Assembly: GCF_000196115.1 (NCBI RefSeq)
Contig: NC_005027.1
Span: 1,054,001 to 1,118,000, forward strand
DNA from: Rhodopirellula baltica SH 1
GTDB lineage: Bacteria > Planctomycetota > Planctomycetia > Pirellulales > Pirellulaceae
Direction: 5' to 3'
Length of the DNA stretch: 64,000 nucleotides
Shown here: positions 49,340-58,582 of the stretch, piece after piece
How the letters are laid out: each line of letters opens with the position of its first letter
How positions within the stretch are numbered: position 1 is the first letter of the stretch
Position numbers and translations under genes: made by a program
Notes under the pieces: model-generated
The model's input: only the letters and a program-made list of their open reading frames with translations
What the model was told of the DNA's origin: nothing
Database searches by the model: none

Positions 49340-51190
49340 TCAGTTTTTGCTGGCGGCGTTGACAGGTGACTTCAGGCCCAGGATTCGGGCTGCGTTGCCG
49401 CGGTAAACCTTTTCAAGAACGTTGTCAGGCAGGAAGATGCCGTAGATGTTCCAGAAGCCTTGCCGGTGGTGCGATTCGGCGGTGTCGAAGTACTCGTCGT
49501 CGGTTTCCAGGAAGCGATAGTACAACCGGTAGGCGTTGGGATCAGGAGTCGTGTCGGTGCCGAACATGATTCGGTCTTGGTACTTGAGAAAGAACTTACG
49601 GCTGCTGTACGGTTGCCGTCCCAGTTCGGAGATCCGAGCGTCGATGTCGATGTGGAAGTTCGGGTACTGGTCGAGCCACTGCCCGACGGTTTCCAGGTCT
49701 TCCGGATTGTTGCCGAAGTGAGCCCCGATGAAGGTCGTGTTGGGATGCTTCGCGATCGCTCGGTTGCGTTGTTCCAGCAGTTCTTCACGCGACGGGTAGC
49801 GGTCGCCATGGAACACCCAACCTGGGTGCGCGTTCAATTCGTGCCAGCGTTCGTTGAACCGATCCAGGGGCGTGAAGAAGGCGGCTGGGTCAGCGGTATG
49901 AATCATCACTGGGCGTTTCATTTCTCCGCACAGCTCCCAGATCGGATCGAGCCGTTCGTCATCGATCGTGAGCAGGTTGCCGGCTTGGTTCCGGTAGGAC
50001 AGCCCCAATGATTTATGGAACTTGAGCCCCTTCGCACCAGCTTCGAAACTTTTGCGTAGCCGCGCGGTTTCTCGCTCGGACCAGCCTTCGGTTTCGAAAT
50101 CACGCAGGTTGATCAGTGCGAAGGTGAGGAACCGGCCTGGGTGCGCGGAGTCCAAGGCGGCGACGGTTTCCTTCAGCTTGTCATCCCAGCCGCCGTCCAA
50201 GTTGATGACCGTTTCCACGTTGGCCTCGTCCATGACTTGCAGGTAACGTTTGACGCGTTCTTCCGTCAGCACGTTGGCACCGCCGCCGAGATGGTTGTGA
50301 ACGTCGATGACTGGATACGAGGGCGTGTTGACGCGAGTGACCTTGGTCTTCAGCATCGACTTTGGCTGCCAGTCCGCAAGTTTCAAATCACGGATGTCGT
50401 CCTGGGGTTTTTCGGATTCGACGACTTTGCCGAAGACCAAGGTCCCGAAGTTTTCAATGTCGTGGAAGCTGGGACCAACCCGCGCCCAATCCCAACCGGT
50501 GGTTTTCTTTTGGTCGTAGTCAACGCGGTAGAAGTTGGCCCGCCACTGAGTTCCTGTTTTGGGCGGGACATTTCGAAGTGGTTCCAAGACTGCATAAGGA
50601 AAGAAGACTTCAGCACGCCATCCGGTGACGGTGCTCATCGATTCGTTTTTGCCGCCCGTTGCAGAGACCTTCTTTTGAATCCTCTTATCGCCTTCGTAGT
50701 GCCAGGGACGCCAACCGAGGAACTTCCCATCCAAATTAGGCACCAGGATCGGCAGTTCAAATCCGAGCGGCGAGATTTCGTATTCGAAGTAGACCGGATC
50801 TTTTTCGTTGGTCCAGAAGAAACATTCGAAAACGTCTTCGTTCCAAAGGTCCAAGAAGTCTGCCTGCATCGTGGCGGTCAGCCTTTGGTCAGCACCGTCG
50901 AACAAGACGTAGACGCCGTTGTCTGAGTACAGCATCTTGAACCGCGATTGGTAATCGAGTTGCCCGTTGCCACGCCGGTTCAGCGAAACCCAGTCGCATG
51001 CTTCCCAGGCCTGGTTGTCGCCATGGCCGGTGACCTCGAAGTCCTCGCATTTCTGTACGATCAAGGTGGGTGGTTCGGCTGCGAATGCATCCGTTGAACC
51101 TGCGATCGACAGCAGGGTTGCTGCGACGACGATAAACGATGCGGGAAGCCGGTGGTGAAAGAGAGGTGTTCGGACGGCGCAAGAGGGCAT
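49340..51190 (-). CDS. CBM9-like domain fused to amidohydrolase-2 (TIM-barrel) enzyme
   Basis: A 616-aa secreted protein (signal ASFIVVAATLLSIAGSTDAF, ~17-37). Residues ~45-275 form a family 9 carbohydrate-binding-like beta-sandwich (DNQAWEACDWVSLNRRG; LFDGADQRLTATMQADFLDL; FFPYAVLEPLRNVPPKTGTQ). Residues ~300-605 are an amidohydrolase-2 barrel: YPVIDVHNHLGGGANVL (H-x-H), AGAKGLKFHKSLGLSY, RPVMIHTADPAAFF, TTFIGAHFGNNPEDLETVG and RIMFGTDTTPDP (Asp). Such barrels are metal-dependent hydrolases or decarboxylases. Binding module plus barrel next to a polysaccharide deacetylase suggests action on a glycan, but the chemistry is unknown. ATG 51190 is chosen for the signal peptide; upstream codons are in the repeat. 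Confidence 0.85.
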   Translation of the reverse strand: MPSCAVRTPLFHHRLPASFIVVAATLLSIAGSTDAFAAEPPTLIVQKCEDFEVTGHGDNQAWEACDWVSLNRRGNGQLDYQSRFKMLYSDNGVYVLFDGADQRLTATMQADFLDLWNEDVFECFFWTNEKDPVYFEYEISPLGFELPILVPNLDGKFLGWRPWHYEGDKRIQKKVSATGGKNESMSTVTGWRAEVFFPYAVLEPLRNVPPKTGTQWRANFYRVDYDQKKTTGWDWARVGPSFHDIENFGTLVFGKVVESEKPQDDIRDLKLADWQPKSMLKTKVTRVNTPSYPVIDVHNHLGGGANVLTEERVKRYLQVMDEANVETVINLDGGWDDKLKETVAALDSAHPGRFLTFALINLRDFETEGWSERETARLRKSFEAGAKGLKFHKSLGLSYRNQAGNLLTIDDERLDPIWELCGEMKRPVMIHTADPAAFFTPLDRFNERWHELNAHPGWVFHGDRYPSREELLEQRNRAIAKHPNTTFIGAHFGNNPEDLETVGQWLDQYPNFHIDIDARISELGRQPYSSRKFFLKYQDRIMFGTDTTPDPNAYRLYYRFLETDDEYFDTAESHHRQGFWNIYGIFLPDNVLEKVYRGNAARILGLKSPVNAASKN

Positions 51191-51229
51191 GTGGTTTCTC
51201 TGAGTTGTCTGGTCTGCTGGTGGCATCGA

Positions 51230-51481
51230 AGTGGCATCGGCATCCCGCCGTTTTATACCCCACATCTCGAAACACCAAAGATTGGTGTCCGATCAGAGTG
51301 GATTGGTGTTCCGCCAGAGCGGCCAAGGAAACTCTAGTCTCCGCTGATCGAACACTAATGGTTTTTGGACAAGGGATGATTGGCTTCAAAAGGCCTGTAT
51401 TCCCAACGCAAGCGGCTCGCAAAAGATGTGGGGTACAAAAAGGCGAGAAGCTTATGCCACAGGTGGGAAGCCTATGCCACT
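51230..51481. mobile_element. MITE-like element, copy 2, with an extra half-repeat
   Basis: It has the same orientation and core as copy 1 (starting cgaaacaccaaagatt; including ggtttttggacaagggatga). The inner terminal repeats are taccccacatct at 51256-51267 and agatgtggggta at 51424-51435. The right outer end is partly duplicated (aggcgagaagcttatgccac then gaagcctatgccact). The left outer end is decayed. The first gattagtgt pair has become gattggtgt in both arms. It lies between the CBM9-amidohydrolase start and the stop of the DUF3500 gene. Confidence 0.85.
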
Positions 51482-51483
51482 GG

Positions 51484-52467
51484 CTAGGACTTGGTGCCGA
51501 TGTTGAGGTAGGCGTGGACGTGGGGTGCGCCGCGGAAATGCCAGACCATTGATGGACCTTCGACTCGCCAGATGTCCCAGACGCGATCGTTGTCGACGTC
51601 TTCTTGTTGATAGAAAGCCATGTGCAGTTGGTCGATGCCTCCGCTGCTGTTTAGGATCTCCATCACTTCCTTCGAATCGTTTTCGCGATACGGGGCGAGC
51701 AACATCTTGAGAGTCGACTCGACCAGTTCCTTTTGATCGCTGGAAAGTTGATCGACGCCGACGCCGGGGAATTGACCGCTCTCGCCTTTCAATTGCACCG
51801 CGGTTTCACTGGGGGCCTTCTTTTGCAACGCCAGTTTGGCTTGGTCGGCGTCCAAGGCTTGGAAGACCTTGTTGGCTTGCAACGTCTGCTGAAAGAAGGG
51901 GCTGTCGGGGAGATATTCCTCGCCGTGACCGTAAACAACGGGTCCGCCAAATGCGATCTTGTCGAGTTGATTTCCGTCGGCTCGCATCGTCACGTGTCGA
52001 CCAGTCAATTCGAATTGGAACTGGTCGGATCCCGGTTCGCCGAACAACGCGAAACTGTAGCTTTCCAAACCGCCGTCATCGTATTCCATTTGTTCGATCA
52101 AACGTTCGTAACCATCTTTGGATGTGATATTGCGAACGATTTGATCGACCAACGTCTTTTGTTTCTGTGAAAACAAATCGTCGCCGATGGTCGTTTTACT
52201 GACGTGCCAGTTCGGATTGATTTTCAAGCGGTCCGCATGATCGAACGGTCGCCAAACAGCGGTTTTCTGCTTGTCGGACAAGGAAGCGTACAATTCCCCC
52301 ACGTAGGTTTCTGCCGACGTGGTGGGCGAACCCGCGGCATGAGCAAAGCGGGCGTCGAAGAGGTTGGTCGTCGCGACACCGGCGGCGATGGCTCCTCCCA
52401 GTTTGACGAAGGTTCGTCGGGCAACGCGTTGGCCATCAGGACGTTGGGCGTTCATCGGAAAGCTCAT
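51484..52467 (-). CDS. Tat-exported DUF3500 protein
   Basis: A 327-aa protein with a twin-arginine signal (QRVARRTFVKLGGAIAAGVA; R-R-x-F-V-K). The mature domain matches DUF3500: YASLSDKQKTAVWRPFDH, GYERLIEQMEYDDGGLESYS with a FALFGEPGSDQFQFELTGRH strand, AFGGPVVYGHGEEYL, and the final WRVEGPSMVWHFRGAPHVHA followed by YLNIGTKS. The His-rich closing motif (HFRGAPHVHAYL) is a family hallmark and may bind a metal; the activity is unknown. Its stop codon lies 3 bp from MITE-like copy 2. The 145 bp between it and the upstream gene on the same strand show no clear terminator, so co-transcription is possible. Confidence 0.88.
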   Translation of the reverse strand: MSFPMNAQRPDGQRVARRTFVKLGGAIAAGVATTNLFDARFAHAAGSPTTSAETYVGELYASLSDKQKTAVWRPFDHADRLKINPNWHVSKTTIGDDLFSQKQKTLVDQIVRNITSKDGYERLIEQMEYDDGGLESYSFALFGEPGSDQFQFELTGRHVTMRADGNQLDKIAFGGPVVYGHGEEYLPDSPFFQQTLQANKVFQALDADQAKLALQKKAPSETAVQLKGESGQFPGVGVDQLSSDQKELVESTLKMLLAPYRENDSKEVMEILNSSGGIDQLHMAFYQQEDVDNDRVWDIWRVEGPSMVWHFRGAPHVHAYLNIGTKS

Positions 52468-52612
52468 GAGGGTTGGGGGGAAGGCAGGCGGGGACCGTCT
52501 GTGTCAAACGGCCGCTTTCGATTCTACCAAATTCAACCCCAATAAACACAAATTGGATCGTTCCGGACGCACCCTTGTCGAACTCCGAAAGTTGCCGAAC
52601 TCAGTTTGTCGT

Positions 52613-55489
52613 TCATTGTGGCCAATCTTCGATTTCGTCGATGGCCTTCATGACTTGAGGAAGGATGGTTCCGGTCACTCGCGACAGACGAGCGGTGACA
52701 CGTGTGTTGAACAGCAACGCAACGTTCTTTCCATCCGAACGACGAACGAGAATCGTGTTGGTCCCGGGGAGTGAACCGCCATGGGAAGCAGTCAATTCGC
52801 CAGATTCGTCGGTGACGACTGACCATCCCTGGCCGTAATACTTGGACTTGGGGGCACCGTTCTTTTTATGTCCCGCCAACCCGTCCGGCCGAGCGAACAT
52901 GTCGGTGATTCTGGCCGACGACAGCAGCGGGCTGTTCTCGTGATCATCAAAGGCGCTGGCGAAGCGAGCCAGATCACTGGCCGATGCAATCCACGCTCCG
53001 TGTGAATCCATTGCTTCCAGGTGCCAAGCCCCATACGTCTGCGGCACACGCGAATTCAAGTCCTTGGCGAAGACGGAGTCACCTTGGTGCGGATCGTAGT
53101 AACGGACCTCGTTTGGTTTGCGACCTTCCAAGCGAGTCGCACCGACAGACATCGATGTCACGCCGATCGGTTGCAGAACGTGTTGTTGGACATAGTCTTC
53201 GTATGCTTCGCCGCTGATCTTCTCAATGACTCGGCCGAGCAAACAGTAGCCGTAGTTGGAATACGCGTATCTCTCGCCGGGATCAAAGTCGAGCGGTTTG
53301 CCTCGCATGACACGGATGATGGTGTCGGGCGTTGCCGGGTGGGATGCACCGAGAGCGTTTGCAAATTGGGTGGAGCGGAACATGGCGTCGAACGATTGGT
53401 CTCGGTCCCAACCACCCCGGTGCTGCAACAGATGTTCAATTGTGATTTGGTCCTGTCGCTCGTCGATCTTGGAGCCCTCTTCGACATGAGGTTCATGGTC
53501 GAGGATTTCGAAGACTTTGTCGTCGAGTGACAACTTGCCTTGATCAACCAACTGCAAAATCGCGACGGCGGTGATCGGTTTGGAAATGCTGGCAATCCGA
53601 AACAGGCTTTCAGGCGTCACCGGCTCACACTGTCCCACATCGGCGTAGCCAAACCCACGTGCGTACACGACGTTGTTTTTGTCGGTGATCGCCAATGAAG
53701 CACCTGGAATACGATGCTCGCGGAGGAAAGACTGCATCACCGCATCGACTTCGCGAAACGCCGGTTGGTTGTCTCCGGTAATGATTGCATGCGGCGCGGT
53801 GGCAGGATCAAAACCGGGGCCGCGGAGGACTTTGCCGGGACGTTTCCCTGTGAATTTGCCATCCTCGAGCACGGGGATTCCGTTGACGACCACATGTTTC
53901 ATTCCAACCGACTCAGCGTGCGGGTTTTCGAAGTCGGCTCGATCGGCGAGTTCGTTGAAATCGAAAACGATCACATCGGCGGCCAATCCTTCGGCGATTC
54001 GGCCGCGGTCATAAACCATCACGGCGTTGGCCGCGGCAGCGCTGGCTTGCGAGATGGCTTGTTCCATCGAGATCGCGCCAAGGTCGCGAACATATCGTGA
54101 CAACATCCGTGGGAACGCTCCGTAAGAACGTGGGTGTGATGCACCTCGATTGCCACCGGCGGGACCGACATCCGTGCAGAACGAAACGAACTCTTGTTGC
54201 ATCGCCAAAATTTTGTTCGCGTCGCTCATCGTTTCAGGCAGAGCAAACGTGGACGCATTGCACAGTCCAAAGAATGTGTCCCAAGCGTCTTCGCCTGTCG
54301 CTTTGGCGATCGCGGCAACCGACTGTCCGGTGTACTCGCGGTAACGAGGTTCCGTGGTTTGGCCGATGATGATGCGGTTCCAATCCGATCCCGCGTGGCG
54401 AAACCAATTTTCCCAACCGCTTGTGGATTCGATTTCCTCGCGAACTTCGGCACGAAGCTCTTCGTCGTTGGACAAACGATTGAGGAACTTCGCTCGTCCT
54501 TCGCCAAAGTGTCGCGGATGGATCAGTGCATCGATGCCTAAACCGTTGTTGATGTAAGGGTAGATGTCTGCGGTGACTTGATGACCTTCGCTGCGAGCGG
54601 CCTTGATTCGGGCGATCGCCAATTGCATCTTGCCCCAGTTCTGACGTCCGGCGGCCTTCAAGTGAAAGATGTGAACGGGGGTGTTGCCGATGCGACCGAT
54701 TTCCAAGGCTTCGTCGATCGCTTCAAGAAGCTGATCACCTTCGTTGCGCATGTGTGTGTAGTAACGTCCGCCGTGTTCGCCGGCGACTCCGGCCAAGGCA
54801 CCGATTTCGTCGGTCGATGCGTAAACGGCCGGCGGATAGATCAGCGCGGTGGAGACTCCAATCGCACCAGCACGCATGGCTTCGCGAACGTGTTCCTTCA
54901 TTGCCTCCAGTTCATCGTCGCTGGGACGCCGGTCGTCTTCGCCCATCACCAACCGGCGGACTTGGGTGTGCCCAATGGTCTGCACGGTGTTGACGGGCAT
55001 GCCTTTCAGGTCCAGCAACTGAAAGTACTCCGCCATGTTTTGCCAGCCGACCGATTCGGCGTCACGGTCTGAAACCGGCGCGGCGGACGATCCTTCGCCC
55101 GCGTTGATGGTCGTGATGCCTTGAGTCAGCAGGTTCATTGCCGTGGAAGGATTCCGCAGCATCGGCGTGGCGGTTTGGCCCATCATGTCGATGAAGCCCG
55201 GAGCGACGATCAACCCTTCGGCATCGATCGTGTCGACCGCAGACGCTGGATCGATGCGGCCGATGTGGGTGATCTTGCCATCGGTGATTCCGACATCGGC
55301 TTCGTACCAAGGGGCTCCCGTGCCATCGACGACGTGCCCATTCAGAATTGCGAGATCAAATGTGGGCTTGTTTGATTTGGTCTCGGCGTCGGTGTCGGTT
55401 GCAAAGGTTGCCGATGATGTCAGCCAAACAACCAAAAAACAAACGACCACAGATCGGCGCGGCGCAACGTCAGAGGGCTTCTTCCACAC
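52613..55489 (-). CDS. Fusion of D-aminoacylase-like amidohydrolase and class C beta-lactamase-like hydrolase
   Basis: A 958-aa secreted protein (signal RSVVVCFLVVWLTSSATFAT). Residues ~38-560 are an amidohydrolase-3/D-aminoacylase barrel, but the first metal motif is altered: APGFIDMMGQTATP where D-aminoacylases have D-x-H-x-H, and INAGEGSSAAP where they have G-N-C-G. Later motifs are intact: YYTHMRNEGD, VHIFHLKAAGRQNWG, CTDVGPAGGNRGASHPRSYG. Residues ~590-950 are a class C beta-lactamase-like domain with RIASISKPITAVA (Ser-x-x-Lys, ~640), YAYSNYGYCLLG (Y-S-N, ~742) and TASHGGSLPGTN. Such domains are often D-Ala-type esterases or carboxypeptidases. Two hydrolases on one chain suggests processing of acylated D-amino acid or peptidoglycan-related peptides; inference only. 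Confidence 0.88.
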   Translation of the reverse strand: MWKKPSDVAPRRSVVVCFLVVWLTSSATFATDTDAETKSNKPTFDLAILNGHVVDGTGAPWYEADVGITDGKITHIGRIDPASAVDTIDAEGLIVAPGFIDMMGQTATPMLRNPSTAMNLLTQGITTINAGEGSSAAPVSDRDAESVGWQNMAEYFQLLDLKGMPVNTVQTIGHTQVRRLVMGEDDRRPSDDELEAMKEHVREAMRAGAIGVSTALIYPPAVYASTDEIGALAGVAGEHGGRYYTHMRNEGDQLLEAIDEALEIGRIGNTPVHIFHLKAAGRQNWGKMQLAIARIKAARSEGHQVTADIYPYINNGLGIDALIHPRHFGEGRAKFLNRLSNDEELRAEVREEIESTSGWENWFRHAGSDWNRIIIGQTTEPRYREYTGQSVAAIAKATGEDAWDTFFGLCNASTFALPETMSDANKILAMQQEFVSFCTDVGPAGGNRGASHPRSYGAFPRMLSRYVRDLGAISMEQAISQASAAAANAVMVYDRGRIAEGLAADVIVFDFNELADRADFENPHAESVGMKHVVVNGIPVLEDGKFTGKRPGKVLRGPGFDPATAPHAIITGDNQPAFREVDAVMQSFLREHRIPGASLAITDKNNVVYARGFGYADVGQCEPVTPESLFRIASISKPITAVAILQLVDQGKLSLDDKVFEILDHEPHVEEGSKIDERQDQITIEHLLQHRGGWDRDQSFDAMFRSTQFANALGASHPATPDTIIRVMRGKPLDFDPGERYAYSNYGYCLLGRVIEKISGEAYEDYVQQHVLQPIGVTSMSVGATRLEGRKPNEVRYYDPHQGDSVFAKDLNSRVPQTYGAWHLEAMDSHGAWIASASDLARFASAFDDHENSPLLSSARITDMFARPDGLAGHKKNGAPKSKYYGQGWSVVTDESGELTASHGGSLPGTNTILVRRSDGKNVALLFNTRVTARLSRVTGTILPQVMKAIDEIEDWPQ

Positions 55490-56118
55490 AGGATTGACTC
55501 AGCAGGCGGGGAGGGGCAGGCGGGACATTGATCCGAGCCGAGGATGCGGAACGGATCAAATTGCAGCCACCAGCTTAACTGATCCGAGAGGGGGACTCGG
55601 CCTTCCGCAATCGTTGCCGGATGGGGGTGGGCCAGCGAATCAATTCTGCACCGGTTGACAATTCAGTGTCGAATCACAGGGGCCTTTCCGCGACGGTGGG
55701 TTTGTTTGTCTCGAATGGGTGGCGTCAAAGCGAGTGCACTGTTTCTTTTTCTTGCCTAAATCCTCACCGTAGCCAAGATTGACACCGGGATTTGCTAGTA
55801 AATGCACAGCACACACGTCCCAGAATGCAAATCATTTTTGCGGCACCCGTGGAAGGGGGGTTCGATCTCTCTTGGCAACCTGTAACGATAGGGCATCTTG
55901 AGAAGTTTTGGAGTCCCGCCATCCATGACGATTGTGCGGTAAGCAAGGATGCCCCCCTGACGAATTTTGACCTGTCGTCAAAGAAACGCCATCATGCTTT
56001 CCATCCACCTAGCAGAGTTATATGCTAGGACGAAAGACGACCCAAACTCACTATCCTGCCCCGGCGAGCCAAACAGTTTTCGAGTTGCCCACCTGATCGG
56101 CCATCCGCCCGAGACCGT
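55490..56118. other. Intergenic region, 629 bp, between divergent genes
   Basis: An inverted repeat ttgatccg (55528-55535) / cggatcaa (55552-55559) lies 39-70 bp upstream of the D-aminoacylase start. A further tgatccg occurs near 55579, giving three half-sites that could be an operator. A short coding-like frame on the minus strand at 55764-55946 is not credible. No promoter pair could be fixed. Confidence 0.5.
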
Positions 56119-58464
56119 ATGTTACGCAAATCAGAGATCACTGATTCCACGACCCGCGAGCCCAATGAGACGCGATGGAAATCGCTCGCTCATTTGCTCG
56201 TTGATCGTGCCGCGCGGCATCCCGATCGTCCGGCGCTGACGTTTTTGCCCGACGATTCGTTGGACGGGGCTGAGGAACCGCAGACGCTGACATACGCCGA
56301 ATTGCATCGTCGTGTTTGTGCGGTCGCGAATCGTCTGTTGCGTGATACGGGGGCGACGGCTGGCGATCGAGCGATGTTGCTGTTCCCGCCTGGTTTGGAA
56401 TTCATGGTCGGGTTCATGGCCTGCGAGATGGCTCGGTTGATTCCGGTTCCGACCAGCTATCCAAAACCCGGACGTGCGATGCCACGTTTGGATACCTCCG
56501 TCGCGGATTGTCGTCCTTCCGTCTTGATCAGCGATCAAGAAACCATCGCGGGCATCGATCCGCATCGTGTGTCGCCCGAGACCGCGGCGCTGCCCAAGAT
56601 CGCAACCGATGCTTCGGTCGAAGAAGATCTGACAACGATCGACATCTCGGAAGATGCACTGCCGCTGGGCGAAATTGAATCAACCGACCTGGCGTTGCTG
56701 CAATACACCAGTGGATCCACAAGCGATCCAAAGGGAGTGATGGTTTCGCACGCCAATTTGCTGAGCAACCTGGAATCCATCCGTCATGCATTCGGAATTG
56801 AATGGTCCGATGACGATGGGGACAACTTTGAACGTGGTTTGTTCTGGTTGCCACCCTTTCACGACATGGGATTGATTGGCGGAATCCTTGAACCGTTGTA
56901 TGTCGGTGGTCATGCGATTTTGATGTCGCCGCGGTCCTTTCTTGCTCGGCCAATGCGTTGGCTTCGAGCGATCTCGGATTACAAAGCCACCATCAGCGGC
57001 GCCCCCAACTTTGCGTATCAACTGTGTGTTGATCGAGTCGATTTGGCTCAAGCCGAGTCGCTTGATTTGAGTGGTTGGGAGCTGGCTTTTTGTGGTGCCG
57101 AACCAATCAACGCGGACACGTTGCAGCAGTTCACCGATCGATTCTCCGACGCTGGTTTTCGCGGCGAAACGTTTTGCCCGTGTTACGGATTGGCCGAAGC
57201 GACATTGATGGCGGCGAGCTGCCGGTCTGGGCAAGCACCCAGTTTGCTGGACGTTGACAAAGACGAATTGGCTCATGGTCGAGGACGCGTTATCCGCCAG
57301 ACCGTGCTTGGCAAAACTTTGCCGGACGATGCGTCGATCGCGAAACCCGATCCCGCGACCTCGCGTCAATTGGTGAGCTCGGGAAGTCCCGCTCACTCAA
57401 TGACCGTGTTGGTCGTCGATTCAGAAACAAAACGCGAACGTCCCGACGGGGAGATTGGCGAAATCTGGTTGGCTGGGCCATCGGTGACCTCAGGTTATTG
57501 GAAACGCGAAACCGTCAACGCGGAAGTCTTCGGTGCGACCCTCGCAGACGGAGATCCGGCGGAGAAATTTCTGCGAACCGGCGATTTGGGATTCATCCAC
57601 GACGGCGAAGTCTACGTGACCGGACGTAGCAAAGACGTGGTGATTCTGCGCGGTCGAAACTTGTTCCCGCAAGACATCGAGGCCACGGTCAAAGGTTTGC
57701 TGCAGGCGAACGTATTGCAGTGTGCTGCTGTCGCAACGACCGGACGGACCGGGGATGCTTTGACGGTCGCCGCCGAAGTTTCGCGACATGTCGATTCAGA
57801 AGAGTTGCCTGACATCGTGCGTCACATTCGACGGGCGATCATTGATGATCATGAAGTCGACGCTCGCCAAGTGTTGATCACACGGCCAGGCGGGATCCCG
57901 CTGACGACCAGCGGCAAAGTCCAGCGACAACAATGCCGTGCGATGATCGAAGCCGGCGAATTGTCGGCACGCTACCAGTGGTCACGCAATCGATTCATCG
58001 ACGATTCGGAATCTGTCGCCCTGCCCGAATTGCCGACTCGCGTGACTCGGGAAGAGATTCCAGAAGCGACCGAACAAATCACCGCTTGGTTGCTGGCTTG
58101 GTTGTCGGGTCACAGTGGCGAACAAATTCATGAGGACGGTGAACGACCGGTCCGCAACGCTTCGCTGACACCGGAAACACCGTTCGCCGAAACCGGCATG
58201 GATTCGCTGACGGCGGTGGAGCTGAGTAGCGAACTGGAGGACTGGTTGGGCATCGAGCTGACACCTGTGTTGGCGTTCAACTATCCGACTTCAGCACGTT
58301 TGGCGGCGTATTTGGCGGAGACGTTGGCCGGTGGTCCCGAACAAGATTCCGCTGCGAATGAGTTTGGTGCTTCGGAAGGCGACATTCAGTCGGATATCGA
58401 AGCGTCGGATTTGTCGCCCGAAGAGTTGGAAGCTTTGTTAAGCGAAATCGAAAACGAATCGTAG
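56119..58464 (+). CDS. Fatty-acyl-AMP ligase fused to acyl carrier protein
   Basis: A 781-aa protein. Residues ~1-590 are a fatty-acyl-AMP ligase of the FadD32/FAAL branch. It has LLFPPGLEFMVGFMACEMAR followed by LIPVPTSYPKP, then the P-loop LLQYTSGSTSDPKGVMVSHA (~193). Further motifs are FWLPPFHDMGLIGGILEPL, SCYGLAEAT-like FCPCYGLAEATLMAA, LRTGDLGFIHDGEVYVTGRS and K-rich end motif LTTSGKVQRQQC. An acyl carrier domain follows, with Ser696 in ETGMDSLTAVELSSELEDWL for phosphopantetheine. The end has an acidic helix (DLSPEELEALLSEIENES) like a PKS docking helix. It activates a fatty acid and loads its own carrier; the next enzyme is not in the window. Confidence 0.92.
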   Translation: MLRKSEITDSTTREPNETRWKSLAHLLVDRAARHPDRPALTFLPDDSLDGAEEPQTLTYAELHRRVCAVANRLLRDTGATAGDRAMLLFPPGLEFMVGFMACEMARLIPVPTSYPKPGRAMPRLDTSVADCRPSVLISDQETIAGIDPHRVSPETAALPKIATDASVEEDLTTIDISEDALPLGEIESTDLALLQYTSGSTSDPKGVMVSHANLLSNLESIRHAFGIEWSDDDGDNFERGLFWLPPFHDMGLIGGILEPLYVGGHAILMSPRSFLARPMRWLRAISDYKATISGAPNFAYQLCVDRVDLAQAESLDLSGWELAFCGAEPINADTLQQFTDRFSDAGFRGETFCPCYGLAEATLMAASCRSGQAPSLLDVDKDELAHGRGRVIRQTVLGKTLPDDASIAKPDPATSRQLVSSGSPAHSMTVLVVDSETKRERPDGEIGEIWLAGPSVTSGYWKRETVNAEVFGATLADGDPAEKFLRTGDLGFIHDGEVYVTGRSKDVVILRGRNLFPQDIEATVKGLLQANVLQCAAVATTGRTGDALTVAAEVSRHVDSEELPDIVRHIRRAIIDDHEVDARQVLITRPGGIPLTTSGKVQRQQCRAMIEAGELSARYQWSRNRFIDDSESVALPELPTRVTREEIPEATEQITAWLLAWLSGHSGEQIHEDGERPVRNASLTPETPFAETGMDSLTAVELSSELEDWLGIELTPVLAFNYPTSARLAAYLAETLAGGPEQDSAANEFGASEGDIQSDIEASDLSPEELEALLSEIENES

Positions 58465-58582
58465 TCGATGGAAGTTTTCAACCGAGTCGAACATTTGTCC
58501 CCAAATGTTTGCGTGCGTGGTGCACGTTGAGCGGTTGGTGTTGAGTGTTCGGCGAGGGTAGTGTGACCTCGCGTTTCACCTT

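Noticed and set aside
42122-58464. One polyketide/nonribosomal peptide cluster containing the type II thioesterase and FAAL-ACP
   Set aside because: The genes are more than 13 kb apart with unrelated degradative genes between them and no synthase, so only a trans relationship could be considered.
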